Below, in pieces: positions 44,137-55,742 of a stretch of DNA of 64,000 nucleotides; within the stretch, counting starts at the first letter, position 1; each line of letters begins with the position of its first letter. A program made the position numbers and the translations under genes. Below the pieces are notes generated by a model. It ran no database searches, had not been told where the DNA came from, and worked only from the letters and a program-made list of their open reading frames with translations. This stretch comes from Cryptomeria japonica (Eukaryota; Streptophyta; Pinopsida; Cupressales; Cupressaceae): the NCBI RefSeq assembly GCF_030272615.1, contig NC_081409.1:613472755-613536754 (forward strand), in the 5' to 3' direction.

Positions 44137-45023
44137 ATGGAGAAAGAGAGGTTCATCAGTATTCTATTGGATTTCAAGGATGTTTTCGCTTGGTGTTATG
44201 ATGATCTAAAGAATTTTAGAGATGGAAAATTTCAACATCACATTCCCCAGAAGCTTGGAGTAAGTCCTTTTCGACAAAAGATTAGAAGTTTCAATCCTAA
44301 AGTAGTTGAAGCCATATTTCAAGAAGTAGATAAAATGTTAAAGGCTAGGATTATATACCCCATTCACCATTCTACATGGATAGCCAACATTGTTCCTATT
44401 TGGAAGAAAAATGGAGAAATAAGGATCTATGTAGATTTTAGAAACCTAAATCAAGCCAGCCTAAAAGATAACTACCCATTACTTGCTATGGACCACATTT
44501 TGCAAATAGTTTCAGGTTCTGAAATGATGTCCATGCTTGATGGCTTTTTAGGTTATAATCAGATCAGTGTTTTGGAAAATGATCAACATAAGACTGCCTT
44601 TATTACTCCTTGGGGTACTTTTTCTTAAAACAGAATGCCATTTGGTTTAATCAATGCATGGATGACATTTTAGAGAGCTATGGATTTATCCTTTGGTCAT
44701 TGAAAGATAAGATAATTGTTGTATATCTTGATGATTTAACCATATTTTCCAAGAGAAGAAAACATCACCTGAGGGATTTGAGACAAGTGTTACAGAGGTG
44801 TCGTGAGCATGAGGTGTCCCTAAATCTAAAAAAGTCAGTGTTTGGGGTGACAGAGGGTAATTTTCTTGGTATTGTCTCTAAAGAAGGAGTAAGAGTAGAT
44901 CCTGAAAGAGTAAAGGCAATTCAACAACTAAGTCTACCATCAAATAGAAATGCAATCAAATCCTTCTTTGGACAAGTAAATTTTCTGAGGAGATGCATTC
45001 CGGATTTTTGCAGAGACCACTAG
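44137..45023 (+). pseudogene. X reverse transcriptase, frameshifted
   Basis: The first frame (44137-44628) has FAWCYDDLKNF, IANIVPIWKKNGEIRIYVDFRNLNQ-type text, DNYPLLAMDHIL and MSMLDGFLGYNQI (first Asp) and KTAFITPWGTF. A stop and frameshift near 44626 follow in the MPFGL region. The second frame (44610-45023) has IIVVYLDDLTIFSK (YLDD) and EVSLNLKKSVFGVTEGNFLG. Ty3/gypsy type. Confidence 0.92.
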
Positions 45024-45036
45024 GTATATTATAAAT

Positions 45037-45642
45037 TTGATGAGTGAAAAGAAAGCTTTTAAATGGAATGACGAAGGAAAGAAAGCATTCAAATCTAGAA
45101 AGGAGGCTATTGGTCATGCACCTGTTCTGGTTAATCTATATTTTAAGGACTTTATTATCTATTGTTATGCCTCAAAGCATACTATGTCAAGGATTCTGTT
45201 GCAGAAGAATGAGGATAATGAAGATGTCCCAATATCTTTTATGAGTGTTCCCTTGAAGAAACATGAATTGAAATATTTCTTGATGGAAAAACAAGCATAT
45301 GCGGTTGTGAAAGTCATAAAACAGTTCAAGTACTATATTCTCCATTCACATGAAATCATTTATGTGCCTTACTCTGCAATCAAAGGCATATTGACACAAC
45401 AGGATATAGGAATGAATAATAGAGCCTCATGGGTGTCAAATATTCAAGAGTTCAATTTGGATATTAGACCCACAAAATTGGTGAGAGGACAGGGTTTGTG
45501 CAAATTGATTGTTGAAAGTAAGGAGGAAATGATAGAGGAATTTCCTTTAGTATTGTTTGCCAGACTTCAGGATTCTTGGTTTGCAGATGTTGCATACTAT
45601 TTGACCTATGGAGATTTCCCAATACATATTTCTTCAAAATAA
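45037..45642 (+). pseudogene. X RNase H in the usual place, catalytically degenerate
   Basis: Follows RT. Keeps the fold landmarks: PVLVNLYFKDFIIYCYASKHTMSRILLQ, then PISFMSVPLKKHELKYFLMEKQAYAVVKVIKQFKYYIL, then SWVSNIQEFNLDIRP. The first catalytic Asp (usually in a TDAS context) is replaced in YCYASKHT, and the later Asp positions are not evident. Its frame is open for 201 codons. This fits the view that the upstream RNase H took over the activity. Confidence 0.82.
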
Positions 45643-45651
45643 AAATGGAAC

Positions 45652-46617
45652 TTGAGGTTAAAGGCTATCAAATACGTTATTTTTAATGATGTATTATATA
45701 AAAGGGGTTTGGATGGAACTTTCTTGCGTTGTGTCGATAAATCACTTCAGGAGTCACTATTGAAGACCTTTCATGATGAAGCCTGTGGCAGCTATTTCTC
45801 ATCTACAGTAACTGCTTACAAAATTTTGAGAAATTGCTATTATTGGCCAGGTATGTTCAAAGATGCTTATGCATGGGTAGCCAAGTGTGATAAATGTAAA
45901 TTGTTCATAGGTAAGCTATAGCTTGCAATAATACTGCTTCGACCCATGATTGTGGATGAACCATTCAAACAGTGGGGTTTGGATTTTATAGGTCCTTTGA
46001 TGCCTACTTCAAGTGTAGGGCATACACATATACTGACAACCACAGATTATTTTACCAAATGGGTTGAAGCCATTCTAGTACGGAAAATGTCTTCAGAGGT
46101 TGCTTGTAACTTTCTCAAAGAGAATATCCTAGTTCGATTTGGAGTTCCACTAAAAATTGTGGCTGATAATGCTACATATTTCTCTTCTACTGAGATTTCA
46201 TTATTCTTCTATTATCATGGGACATCCCTCGCTCATTCTTCCAATTATTATCCTCAAAGGAATGGTCAGACCAAATCCAGCAATAAAAATCTTATAAATA
46301 TTATGAAGAAATTGGTGAGTAAAAATTTCTAAGATTGGCATAAAAAATTGTATGAAGGTCTTTGGGTCGATCGTACATCACCAAAAAGATCTATTGGGAT
46401 GTCACCATTTGAATTGGTCTATGGTGTAGGAGCTTACATAGCACTTCCTCTGGAACTTGCAGCTACCAAGTTACAAACTGTCATTGAGGATGCCTATTTT
46501 CAAGATTCTCTGGAAAAACAAATTATTCATTTGATGAGGATTGATGAGGAAAGAGACAAGTTAGTAGATCGGATAACAGAGCATCAGATGAGGGTAAAGA
46601 AGATATTTGACAAGTGA
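45652..46617 (+). pseudogene. X integrase, broken
   Basis: Zinc-binding region FHDEACGSYFSSTVTAYKIL with CDKCKL (second His is Tyr); stop at 45919. Core: GLDFIGPLMP (Asp), TTTDYFTKWVEAI, KIVADNATYFSS (Asp), YYPQRNGQTKSSNKNL, where Lys stands for the catalytic Glu. Stop at 46330, then SPFELVYG and a C-terminal tail with EERDKLVDRITEHQMRVKKIFDK. Confidence 0.92.
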
Positions 46618-46996
46618 TCCAGGCCACATAAATTCATGCTAGGTGATCAGGTCTCTGGGACAAAAGAAGTGAACCAATAGGAGCACATACGAAGTTAGAA
46701 TCGCTATGGAAGGGACCATTCATGATTCAAGAGGCAAAAGGGCCTAACTCTTTCAAAATTGCATATCAAGATGGTTTTTCTCTTCCCCTGACCTATAATG
46801 GCTAGGATTTGAAATTGTATCAATTGTAAACGAGAGTCCCTCATGGTCTTGTACATAAATTTTGGCTTGTTTTGTTTGTAGTGTCTTTTTTGTTGTTGTG
46901 TTTGTTTTGGTCTTTAAATAAAGTCTGTTTGTGAAATCAAAGATCTTTGAGTTCATGTCTAGTTCCCTTATAGTCCTAGTCCCCAGTCAAAGCCGA
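46618..46996 (+). other. X 3' internal end, no clear polypurine tract
   Basis: Contains the decayed tail of integrase (LWKGPFMIQEAKGPNSFKIA) and non-coding DNA. Directly before the LTR the text is CCCCAGTCAAAGCCGA, which is not a convincing polypurine tract. Confidence 0.6.
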
Positions 46997-49900
46997 TGTT
47001 AGCACCCCCACAATTTTCAATTTAGAATGTCCAAGCTTGCGGGTTCTCATTTGGTGTATCTATTCTTTCAGGTCTTTTGAACCTCTTCATTTTGAACCTA
47101 AACCGTTGAACTTTAAAAATAGTTCAATTGGTTCAAGGTTCAAGGCGCATTTTAGGTAAATGTCTTTAGTGGCCTTTATCTCCACCAAAGCAAGTGTGTT
47201 ATTGTTATGTGTTTTAAACTTTGAACCCGTGAACCTTTTTCCTTTTTTTTTTTGGTTCAAGGTTCAAAACATCTTTTTGTGAGTCGTGACTATGTAATGT
47301 TATTTAACGAGTAGGTGTGAATGTGTTTTAAGTTGGTTTTGAACTTGAACCTTGAACCAATTGTCTTTCCAGTTCAATAGTTCAATGGTTCAAGGTTCAA
47401 AGTCCTTTGCTTGTTAGTCATGGTTATTGCTCATTCCTGGTTTTGTTTTGAGCCTCTAGTTCACTATTATTCTTACCAAATGAACTTGAACCATTGAACT
47501 CTTTGTGAGATGGTTCAAGGTTCATTTGGTAAGCTTCAAGCTAATTCTAAAGACTTTGTTAACGCTGGAGGTAGCGCGGCAAGAAGGAATATTCCCGACA
47601 TCTAACAATTTAAAATTCTGAATTTGGAAAGTAATCATGAGAGCATTAACTATTTGTGCGGAAGTAATGGGCAATTAAGAAAGTGTCAGGTTTTTAGTCA
47701 TTTCACTATTACTTCACACGTTTAAATGAATCATTATGAAGCGTGTGTAGTTTTCTCAGTTTTTTACCATCTGTTCAAAAAAGATATATGAATTCATCTT
47801 CATACTTTTTAAGGGTTGCAACTACTATAATTGAGCGAATTGGAGATGCCAAAGGTAAATTTAGCTCTACTTTCTTGAGAAAGTTTCACTGATTCATGGT
47901 GGTAATAGGTAAGTTCAAACGATTCCCCTATGTTGTATTTCTTTAGTTCTGAAGATTTATCATTGTAGGAAAAAAATCTTTAGTTTGTTGGAGTAGAATT
48001 CTACCCTATTTTAGAATTGCTTGATTAAAAGTATAGATAGGTAGTATGAGGTCGGTATTTCTGAAGCTTGGTCAGATGTCATATTTACTGAGCATATTAC
48101 TAGAACTAGATGATACTTCCTTGGCCCACATGAATCTAGGGGATTTCTTAGAAAGAACCAAGAACCCTCAAGCTGGTTCAATAATGGAGAAATTAGTGAG
48201 AAGTGGTCTCGTTGAAGCCGCTGCATTTCCACTTGTTGCACCATGTCCAGATTTGGTGGTAGCTCATATGAATAGGTATGATGCTAAGAATAGATGTATA
48301 AGAACCAGCAATGGTGAGCTGTTAGTTGGTATCAATAGGGAAACAGTAATGGGGGCGATGGGAATCCCCCACAAGGAATCATATGAGGACTAGTCAATTG
48401 GGACCTCATACACCTTCTTCTTTGAGAATAATAGTGTGTATAGGAGTGTAATTGCAAGAAAATGGCTCCTTAAAGTTCAAAAGGGAGGGTCACAGCTGCC
48501 GAAGCCCCTTACCAGAGAGCACTTTATCACAAAAGTGCGGGACATTGTTATACTACTAAATATGCTCAAAGGGAATTCACACTCCTTTTACTGAGAAGAT
48601 TGGATGTATTTTACATTCAGGTGCTATTATCAGGTGACAAATATCTTGACTGGATGCACGTAATTGCAGAGAGACTCCATGAAGATTTAAGTGACTTTGT
48701 GGGTATGTCTAGTTTTTATATGTCTTCTTATATTTTCTACATACTAGCTTGTACTAGAGATTGGCCTAGTTTTCTCAATGAACCATGGGTGGATGGCATG
48801 AAGGTTTATGATTACTATCCTTTATTAAAACAATAGAAACATGTAGAACATAATGCTAGATGGAATGAAGTCTTTGTAGGGAGACTTGCTTTTGAACTAC
48901 AGGGTGATGTGAACAAGAGAATGTCAGTTGAAGCAATGGAGTTAATAGGTATATATGGCAGCTTCTTCATTCAATTTCACAGGTTCACCTACCTTCGGGT
49001 AGGTGGTTTCAAAGGTGAACCATTCAAGCTACCTAGGTATGCTTTTGATAGCTATGTACTCATAGAGGTGAGCAGGCAACTAGCTCATATTGATAAAAGG
49101 TTGGGGGCAAAAGGCAAATATGGAGTTTCCTTTCCTATTGAACTTGGATACTATAGTTGTAAGTCCGTATCCGATGCTTTAAATTTGGAATCAGAATTTA
49201 AGAGGATGAACCTATAGCCCTATGTTGCTAGACGTAGGTTTGATAGTAGAGGTTATGCCATGGAAAACCTAAATGTGGATGACCACTTCTGTCATGAACC
49301 CTAGTTGGAAGATTACTGAGAGAATTGTAGTGATTAATATGAGGTAAGAAGGAGACTATGGTCAAGAATTACTTTGCAACAGATAATCACCATGAAGCTT
49401 CCTATCAATGTATACAGAGTACAAGAGGAAACAAGGGAAAATGTTTTGGATCCTAAATTCAAAAAAGAAGTTCAAGGAAAGCAAATCCCTGAGATTTACT
49501 AGAATAAAAAGGAAGATGATAATATTCAAGCTAAAAAAATTAATGTTGTAAGGAGAACTGAGAAGTGGTTTAGAGACCAATTTTTTAAAAAAGGATCGCT
49601 CATATCCTCCCATGAACTAAGAATTGATTCACATGTTGTGACTCAACTTCCTATTTCTTCCACTAATCAAATTGTTGATATTGCAAGTAGTTCAAAGTAA
49701 ATTGTTAAAAAAATCCATCCCTGAAGATCTAAAAGGTCGTCGTTAGGTTCTACAGCAACCCGAGTAACTTGGTCAAGGAGCAAGAAAAAGAGCAAAAAGC
49801 CAACACTGAGCCAGATTGTTGTGGACCTAGATCCAAGTGAAGAGGTTGAATTAATAATGGATCGACATGATTTGGGTGAACATGCGGTACAAGAAATGGA

Positions 49901-52076
49901 CATAGGTAAAGAAACAGAGAGTGAATTGAATCCCATGAACACTCTGGTTATTGTCAATTCACCAAATACTCAAACAACTCCTCCATCCAAAGAACCTACA
50001 AACACACCGCGATGGTTAGAAGCTATTGTTGGGAATAAATGTAGTGTGATTCCAGTTACAATCCCTATAGAAGATATGGTTAGCAAGTGTCTTGGAAATG
50101 TATCCAAGCTGAAAACACTCAAAACACAGACAATGCTTGAGGTAGATGAAGCAACAGGTCATTGGACAACTGAGATAGCCTAGCCTATTCTAGATAGAGA
50201 CTTAGACAAAGCTACCAAGGATGACTTCACAATAGAAAATATTGATCTGGGGGTTTCTTCGCGAGCTGTTGATGTTAAACATTTGGAGTCTTCCACGAAG
50301 AGAATGATTTCTAGATCATGGAAGGACGAGAAGGATAAAAGGGAGCTGAAACAGATCATCACTTAAATGGCTGAGTACATCAATTCCATTCACCATCCAA
50401 ACCCTCAACCCTTGTTAGAGGTGGCAGTATCATTTGATCCCAAATATCTAGCAAATCAAAAGATGTTGGATCAAGTTCAGAGAAACAAAATGGTCATGAA
50501 GATGTTCAGTAAATGGCTTGATCTCATAATACAACAAGGTTTAGACTATATTGTCAGTCTATTGAAAGTATATGAGGTTGTCGTGACTATGAGAAAGGAA
50601 TTGCAATTAGAGGCCATTGCTTGGGAGAAAGAAAGGACCAAATGGGTGGTAGTTCTTGCACAAATAAATGATATACAAAAATTTGGTGTGATGAAGTTCT
50701 TGGCTGAAAAACTTGTGGAAAGCTTGGATGACAATGTATCATATGTATCAAGGAAAAACGTGGAGTGGTGTAATTCAATTATCAAATAGGGCCATGAAGA
50801 ATCCATTAAACTTCTAAAAGGATTGACAGATTTGATTGATACAATGCAAAAGGATCTTAAATGCATTGAGATCCAACTTATGAAAGATGATGCCCAGATA
50901 GTCGAAGCTGCCATTGATATGACAAAAATATTCCAAGAAAGGATACAGTTCATTCGGAAGACTAAATCCCTGGCTACGGATGATTTCTCAAAATTAGCTA
51001 GGATTGAGTCAATGCCCATGGTTTGTTCCAATCATCTGGAAGGGAACAAGGAAAGGGTGACACAAGTAAATATGGACAAGGAGGTTTGGAAGCAATGAAT
51101 TCAGCATATTGGACTCCCCTACTTTCAAGTCATCATGAACTTCTCGGCGACACATTTAGAGTGTCATGGCGTGCACAGTTCTGCGGCAAAGCAGGATAGA
51201 CCAGTGGATTCCTCTACCACGATGGAGTTGTGATTAATTAGGGGATGAGATGTCATCCTTTCTGTGGATGTTATTTTAGTTTCTTATTTTTAGCAAATGG
51301 TTTCTTTAACCTCTGGTTAAAGTAAAGTTTTAATGATTATGTAACAAACTATGAGCTTGGAGGCTATTTAAGATAGGAAGTAAGTTTATGTTAAGGTCCG
51401 AAAAACTATGATTTTTCAGGGAACAAACAAAAATCTATTTTCTATGAATTTCTTAAAACTGGAATGACTAGTTTATCAATGAAATGTTATGGTGTGTAGT
51501 CTTTGAATCTGTGTGTTTGATGATTGGCGATCTTTCTTGAGAAATTAGCTAATGTGCATGCTATCATTTTGTTATCAGTTATTCCTATGTTTTATGGATT
51601 CATTGTTACCATTATTTGCAAGTAAATTCATTGTGGATTGAATTGTACTGATCCCCCTTGTCCTGTGAGAAATGAGAGAGAATCGATCAGAGTTTCTACT
51701 GCTATGCATTTTCTTTTGCTCTGAATTTATGAATTGAACATGTGTGGAAATATGAGTCTATGAGCTCTTATTTGAAATTGATCATCAAAATATTCTCTTC
51801 GTTTTTTTTTAAAGCATTCCTTTGTGTTGATAGGCGAATGCTAAAGCCTTTTCATGCTTTCTGGTTAAAAGTGTCTTCATTTCAAAATTTTCTACATAAA
51901 CTTCATTGCAAATCATATGAGGAGCTGCCCTCTAATGTAGAGGATGAATTTTTAATTGGTTCATCCAATTGTTAGTTTATTTGTTTCCTTTCATAAAGGG
52001 GTGTACAAGAGTCATATTATTATTCAAAGAAAGCAAACATTATAATTTAAGAAAGGGACAAATCTATTAACCAACA
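46997..52076 (+). repeat. X 3' LTR
   Basis: 5080 bp, TGTTAGCACCCCCACAATTT to ATTAACCAACA. Aligns with the split 5' LTR. Contains the GGTTCAAGGTTCAA cluster (47100-47530) and the second copy of the LTR ORF. Followed by CCTTT, part of the target duplication. Confidence 0.94.
48046..51233 (+). pseudogene. Long ORF inside the X 3' LTR, broken, unknown function
   Basis: Second copy of 24143-27338. The start ATG of the other copy is changed here; the first in-frame Met is at 48046. From 48600 to 51233 nearly all open pieces lie in one frame, interrupted by stops (such as TAG at 50180-50182 and 50787-50789). Domain order as in the other copy: globular N-terminal part, TRSRSKKKSKKPTLSQ-type basic stretch (here TWSRSKKKSKKP), acidic linker, helical C-terminal part (GLTDLIDTMQKDLKCIEIQ). 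The two copies keep protein similarity along the whole length. Confidence 0.75.
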
Positions 52077-53897
52077 CCTTTTTAGGATGTACTGCTCCTG
52101 GTATGAGGTCAATCTGATGACTAATATATCTGATAGGTGGCAGGGAATCATGTTTGTCTTCCGTAACCACTCCTTTGTACCGGTCTAGCAGTTCCCTGAC
52201 CTCCTTAGGTCCTACCTCACTCACAAACTTCTTCCTTTCTTCCTTGGGATTTACAATCAAAGTAAATCCTACCCCACCCTCCTCCTTTAGTGTATTTAGG
52301 AATTATTTTTCTCCCACCATCATCACACTAGATCCTACATATTGTGGGTCCCCTTCTATCATTGATTGTATCCTAAAGGTCATAACGTCCTTTTGGAAAG
52401 AGTAAACATTTTTTTCTCCATCACGATGAGCCTTTCTATCAAACTGCCATGGTCATCCAAGCAAAATATGCCAAACATCCATTGGAAGGATGTTAAACAA
52501 AATTTTATTCTTATACCCCCCAATAATGAATTCTACCCATGCTTGTTCATTGACGAGTATGTGTTGCCCTTTGTTCAACCAACTGACCCTATATGGACAA
52601 CTATGGGGTATCCTTTCCAAGTTCAACTTGTTTACTTCTTGCAAAGATACAATGTTATCAGTAGACCCTGAATCTATGAAAACTTTACAAACCTTACCTT
52701 GAATCTTGTAGTTGACTCTAAATAAAGCCTTTCTTTGGGGTGGCTCAGTCTTCACTAGTTCCTTTAGAAGTGTCCTCTTGATCATCAGGTTCTCTCCCAT
52801 CTCTGATATCAAATTCACTTCAGGAGATGTCATACTCCTTGCATATTCTTGAGTCAAAGTGGTTCTCCTCTCACCACCATGAGAAGTTGAGGCATTCTTT
52901 GGACACTTGTAGGTAGGGTGCCCCATCTGATTGTAGTTATAGCATCTCATATTGGAGAACTTGGATCCTCTCCCTGATCCATTAGGTCTTCTCCCATGGT
53001 AGCCTCCTCTGCTACTTGAGTCCCCAACTTGGTCTCCTTATCTAGACTCACCACTAGACCTTTTGTTAGGACTTCTTCATCCAAAATTGTCTCTACCTCT
53101 GAAACTTCTCCCTCCTTTACCTCTATTGCCCTGCTCACTTCTTCTTTTTAGTTTCTCTTCTTCCCTTAGGGTCAATTGAAAACATTTGTTCACTATCTCC
53201 AGATGATGATCTCATCTTGGATGTTCATCCTTAGGCCGTTCAAGTACCTGGCCACTTTCTTTGACTCCTCTTCTTGTCTCTTTGATCTGAGACTAATTTT
53301 ATGAAACTCTTTTGTATATGCATTGACATCAAGGTCTCTCTATTTGAGGTTCTATAGCTTATTATACATCTGTACTTCATAGTCAATGGGCATGAATTGT
53401 GCCTTGACTTTAGCTTTCATCCTTTCCTAAGAGGTTATCATACTTTTTCCCTCCTTAACTATCTCCCTTTGTCCATAGTTCCACCAGGTAAGAGAAGACC
53501 CCTTCAACCTTGCTTTTTCCAACTTAACTCTCTTATCTTCAGGGATTTCTTTGTACTCAAAATGATTGGTCAATGCCTCAATCCAGCTTACCACGTCTTC
53601 TTCTTCCATACTTCCACTATATATAGGCAACCCATCAATGGTGTCCCTATTGACTGACCTCAAGGCATCTACAAATGCCCTCTAATTTGCAGGTATCTCT
53701 TCTACCCACTTAGAGGATTCCCCATCTTCTTTATCCCCTTGTTCATTAGTGTCACTTTCATCTTCCTTATCCTTAGTCTTTTTCAATTTATCAAGCTTGG
53801 ACTCAAGCATCTCTTCAATCAACTTCTTCACCGCATCTTGTGACATACTCTTAGGAGGCATTTTTTCAGCCCCTGTTTCAATATCTTCCTCTGACAT
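52077..53897 (-). pseudogene. Z gag and protease with the N-terminal end of RT, broken
   Basis: Minus strand from ATG at 53897: an acidic/basic N-terminal part (MPPKSMSQDAVKKLIEEML); gag domain (IDGLPIYSG, WIEALTNHFEYKEIPEDKR, TWWNYGQRE); a Ser/Gly/Arg-rich linker; zinc knuckle MRCYNYNQMGHPTYKCPKN, where the second Cys is Tyr; protease with VFIDSGSTDNIVS (52600-52680) and LFNILPMDVWHILLG; then KKFVSEVGPKEVRELL, SLPPIRYISHQIDLIPG. It stops at HPKK where X is inserted and continues at 23103. Several stops and frameshifts. Confidence 0.9.
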
Positions 53898-53936
53898 TCA
53901 CTAAGACCATACCACCCAAGCAATCTTCAAAATCTT

Positions 53937-53948
53937 TCTTTGATACCA
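53937..53948 (-). promoter_or_regulatory. Z primer-binding site
   Basis: Minus strand TGGTATCAAAGA, three bases after the 5' LTR. It resembles TGGTATCAGAGC, the complement of the initiator Met tRNA 3' end. Confidence 0.8.
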
Positions 53949-53951
53949 ATA

Positions 53952-55589
53952 TGATGAGGAGGCAATAGACTGGAAGGATAACCCTGAACCAACCAACCTC
54001 TAAGGCTCACAAAATCAACCAAAATCCCTAATTCCAAAGATCCTTACACAACACCAAGTAAACCAATGGTTCAATGACACCAAACAATACCTTGGAAGAC
54101 CCAAAGGCTCCACTATGCCCACATATAAACAACTAACACTTCTCAAGATGTGTGTGACTACACACACCCTTGCATACATGAGTGGGCTACTACTAGGCTT
54201 TAGGGGTTTGAAAGGCCCACTTGACCAATCCCATATAAAAACCCTTGGAGGGGTGTTCTCACATCACCTTAACATATATGAAACATGATTTCATGGTTTA
54301 GACCCACCAAAACACCAATTTTGTCTCACTTGCCCACAAACAAAACCGGTTGCAATTAGGCCTCCATTTGAAGGAAATAGGTGATAACTTTTGACACCCT
54401 GAGGATCTAGGCAAAAAAATTATATTTTCGGATACCCTTTTTGGATTTCTCAACAATATCTCAGTTTTTGGTACCAGACCAACTTGCAGATATCCCAACC
54501 AATACTGCACTAATAGACCTAAAAGGGCTATTAGATCTATTTGACTGAATGCCTTCCACAAACTGGTTTGGTTCTCCTAATTGGTGACCATCACCAACCA
54601 TGAAATGTTATGTAGATCTCCAAAGTACTCTTCTACCACATTCAAACCCATTTCCAGTGCTCTACGACTCAATTCTCATGCACTGCACTCATCAAACCAG
54701 TCTGCCACATAGAGATGCCAGACCTAGGGTTAGTTCTCCATCCTCTTTGCCTTGTTGTGTCCTCTTAATGGATTTTGGTACTAACATATGATATAGTGTC
54801 CTATCATCTCCTATAATGGCAGAGTGTTTAGTTAAGGATTGATAGGCCAAAACCCATTAGAGATTTGCTACCATAAGGGATTTAGGGTTTTAGGCTACCC
54901 AGTAGAGATTTGCTTGTAGAATGGGAAACGAACATTTCAAGACTTCACACTGAAAAAAAAAAAAAAAGGTAAAATGATCTAGTTATAGGAACTATGCCAT
55001 GAGCATTCTTGCCAAACCACCTTCAGTATGCAATCAATGGAAATTAGATGGTTTTCCGAGTTTCCAACAGTTTTTGATGCTTCAATTTCTTTTCCAAATA
55101 AACCAAATCAACCAACTTACATCCTTTGGTGTTTGGGGCCTTTTTAAGGTGTCTCCTAAATGACCACAACCTGCTCCAACTATTTTTCAAACTAAACTGA
55201 CCATTGGAGAATCACAACTTACAAAAAAGTGCAAAATTGTCATGACAACAAATTGACAATATGACAACTTTTGCATAATTCAACTAACTTAGACTCCTAA
55301 CTATCATAGTCCCCCAAAATGATTACATTTGATTCTAAAACATAAAAAATGACTCAACTAGACTTATGGTCACTTGATCCCTCAATTTAGACCATTGTGA
55401 CCCTTATTGACTCAATTATCTCTACCGGACCCTAGGTGACAATTTGACCCAAACATGGACAAACTTGTCACACTCCTAGGACATTGAATTACAAAAAGGA
55501 CCCATAGGGTCTTATTACATTCATCTTAGAATAATAGAAAATCATCTTGTTCTTGGTTCATTTCTTCATAGGTAGGTGCTCCTACACCA
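53952..55589 (-). repeat. Z 5' LTR
   Basis: 1638 bp (plus-strand view TGATGAGGAGGC to CTACACCA), matching 18700-20333. Bounded by TTCAC at 55590-55594. No gene. Confidence 0.94.
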
Positions 55590-55734
55590 TTCACGCTCTT
55601 GTTCTTATTTGGTGTCAATATCACCGTATTCACCCATTTCTCTCCTTCTATCTATATGGCTTTCATTGCTGCAATCTCATATTCTAGGGATTTTATTCTC
55701 TTGGCCATCACTGACCCACCTTTTGGAGGCATTT
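55590..55734 (-). pseudogene. W gag, N-terminal fragment
   Basis: The minus-strand ATG at 55734 starts MPPKGGSVMAKRIKSLEYE; one stop follows, then KWVNTVILTPNKNK. It continues across the Z insertion into 18699 (EERDSQAIPQEED). The start resembles Z gag (MPPKSMSQ). The V LTR abuts its 5' side, so the W 5' LTR and leader are not visible. Confidence 0.75.
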
Positions 55735-55742
55735 TTTTTTAA

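Larger units (their letters stand above)
23104..52076 (+). mobile_element. X: Tat/Ogre-type Ty3/gypsy element with 5-kb LTRs, split by the Y block
   Basis: The 5' LTR is 23104-28144 plus 41037-41059; the internal region is 41060-46996; the 3' LTR is 46997-52076. Primer-binding site TGGCAACTCTGCTGGGGA (41066-41083) closely matches the TGGCGACTCCGCTGGGGA type used by Ogre/Tat elements. The order gag, protease, extra RNase H, RT, degenerate RNase H, integrase fits the Tat lineage broadly. Flanks CCTTG (23099-23103) and CCTTT (52077-52081) are the target duplication with one change, and removing X restores the Z reading frame. All ORFs are broken. Confidence 0.92.
18700..55589 (-). mobile_element. 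Z: chromovirus-type Ty3/gypsy element, complete but split by X
   Basis: On the minus strand: 5' LTR 53952-55589, primer-binding site about 53937-53948, gag and protease 52077-53897, then (after removing X, 23104-52076) RT, RNase H, integrase and a chromodomain-like tail 20346-23103, a polypurine tract, and 3' LTR 18700-20333. Five-base duplications TTCAC flank it perfectly. The sequence across the X insertion rejoins in frame (HPKK then VAYKM). All ORFs carry stops or frameshifts, so it is dead. It is inserted in the gag of a related element W. Confidence 0.93.
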
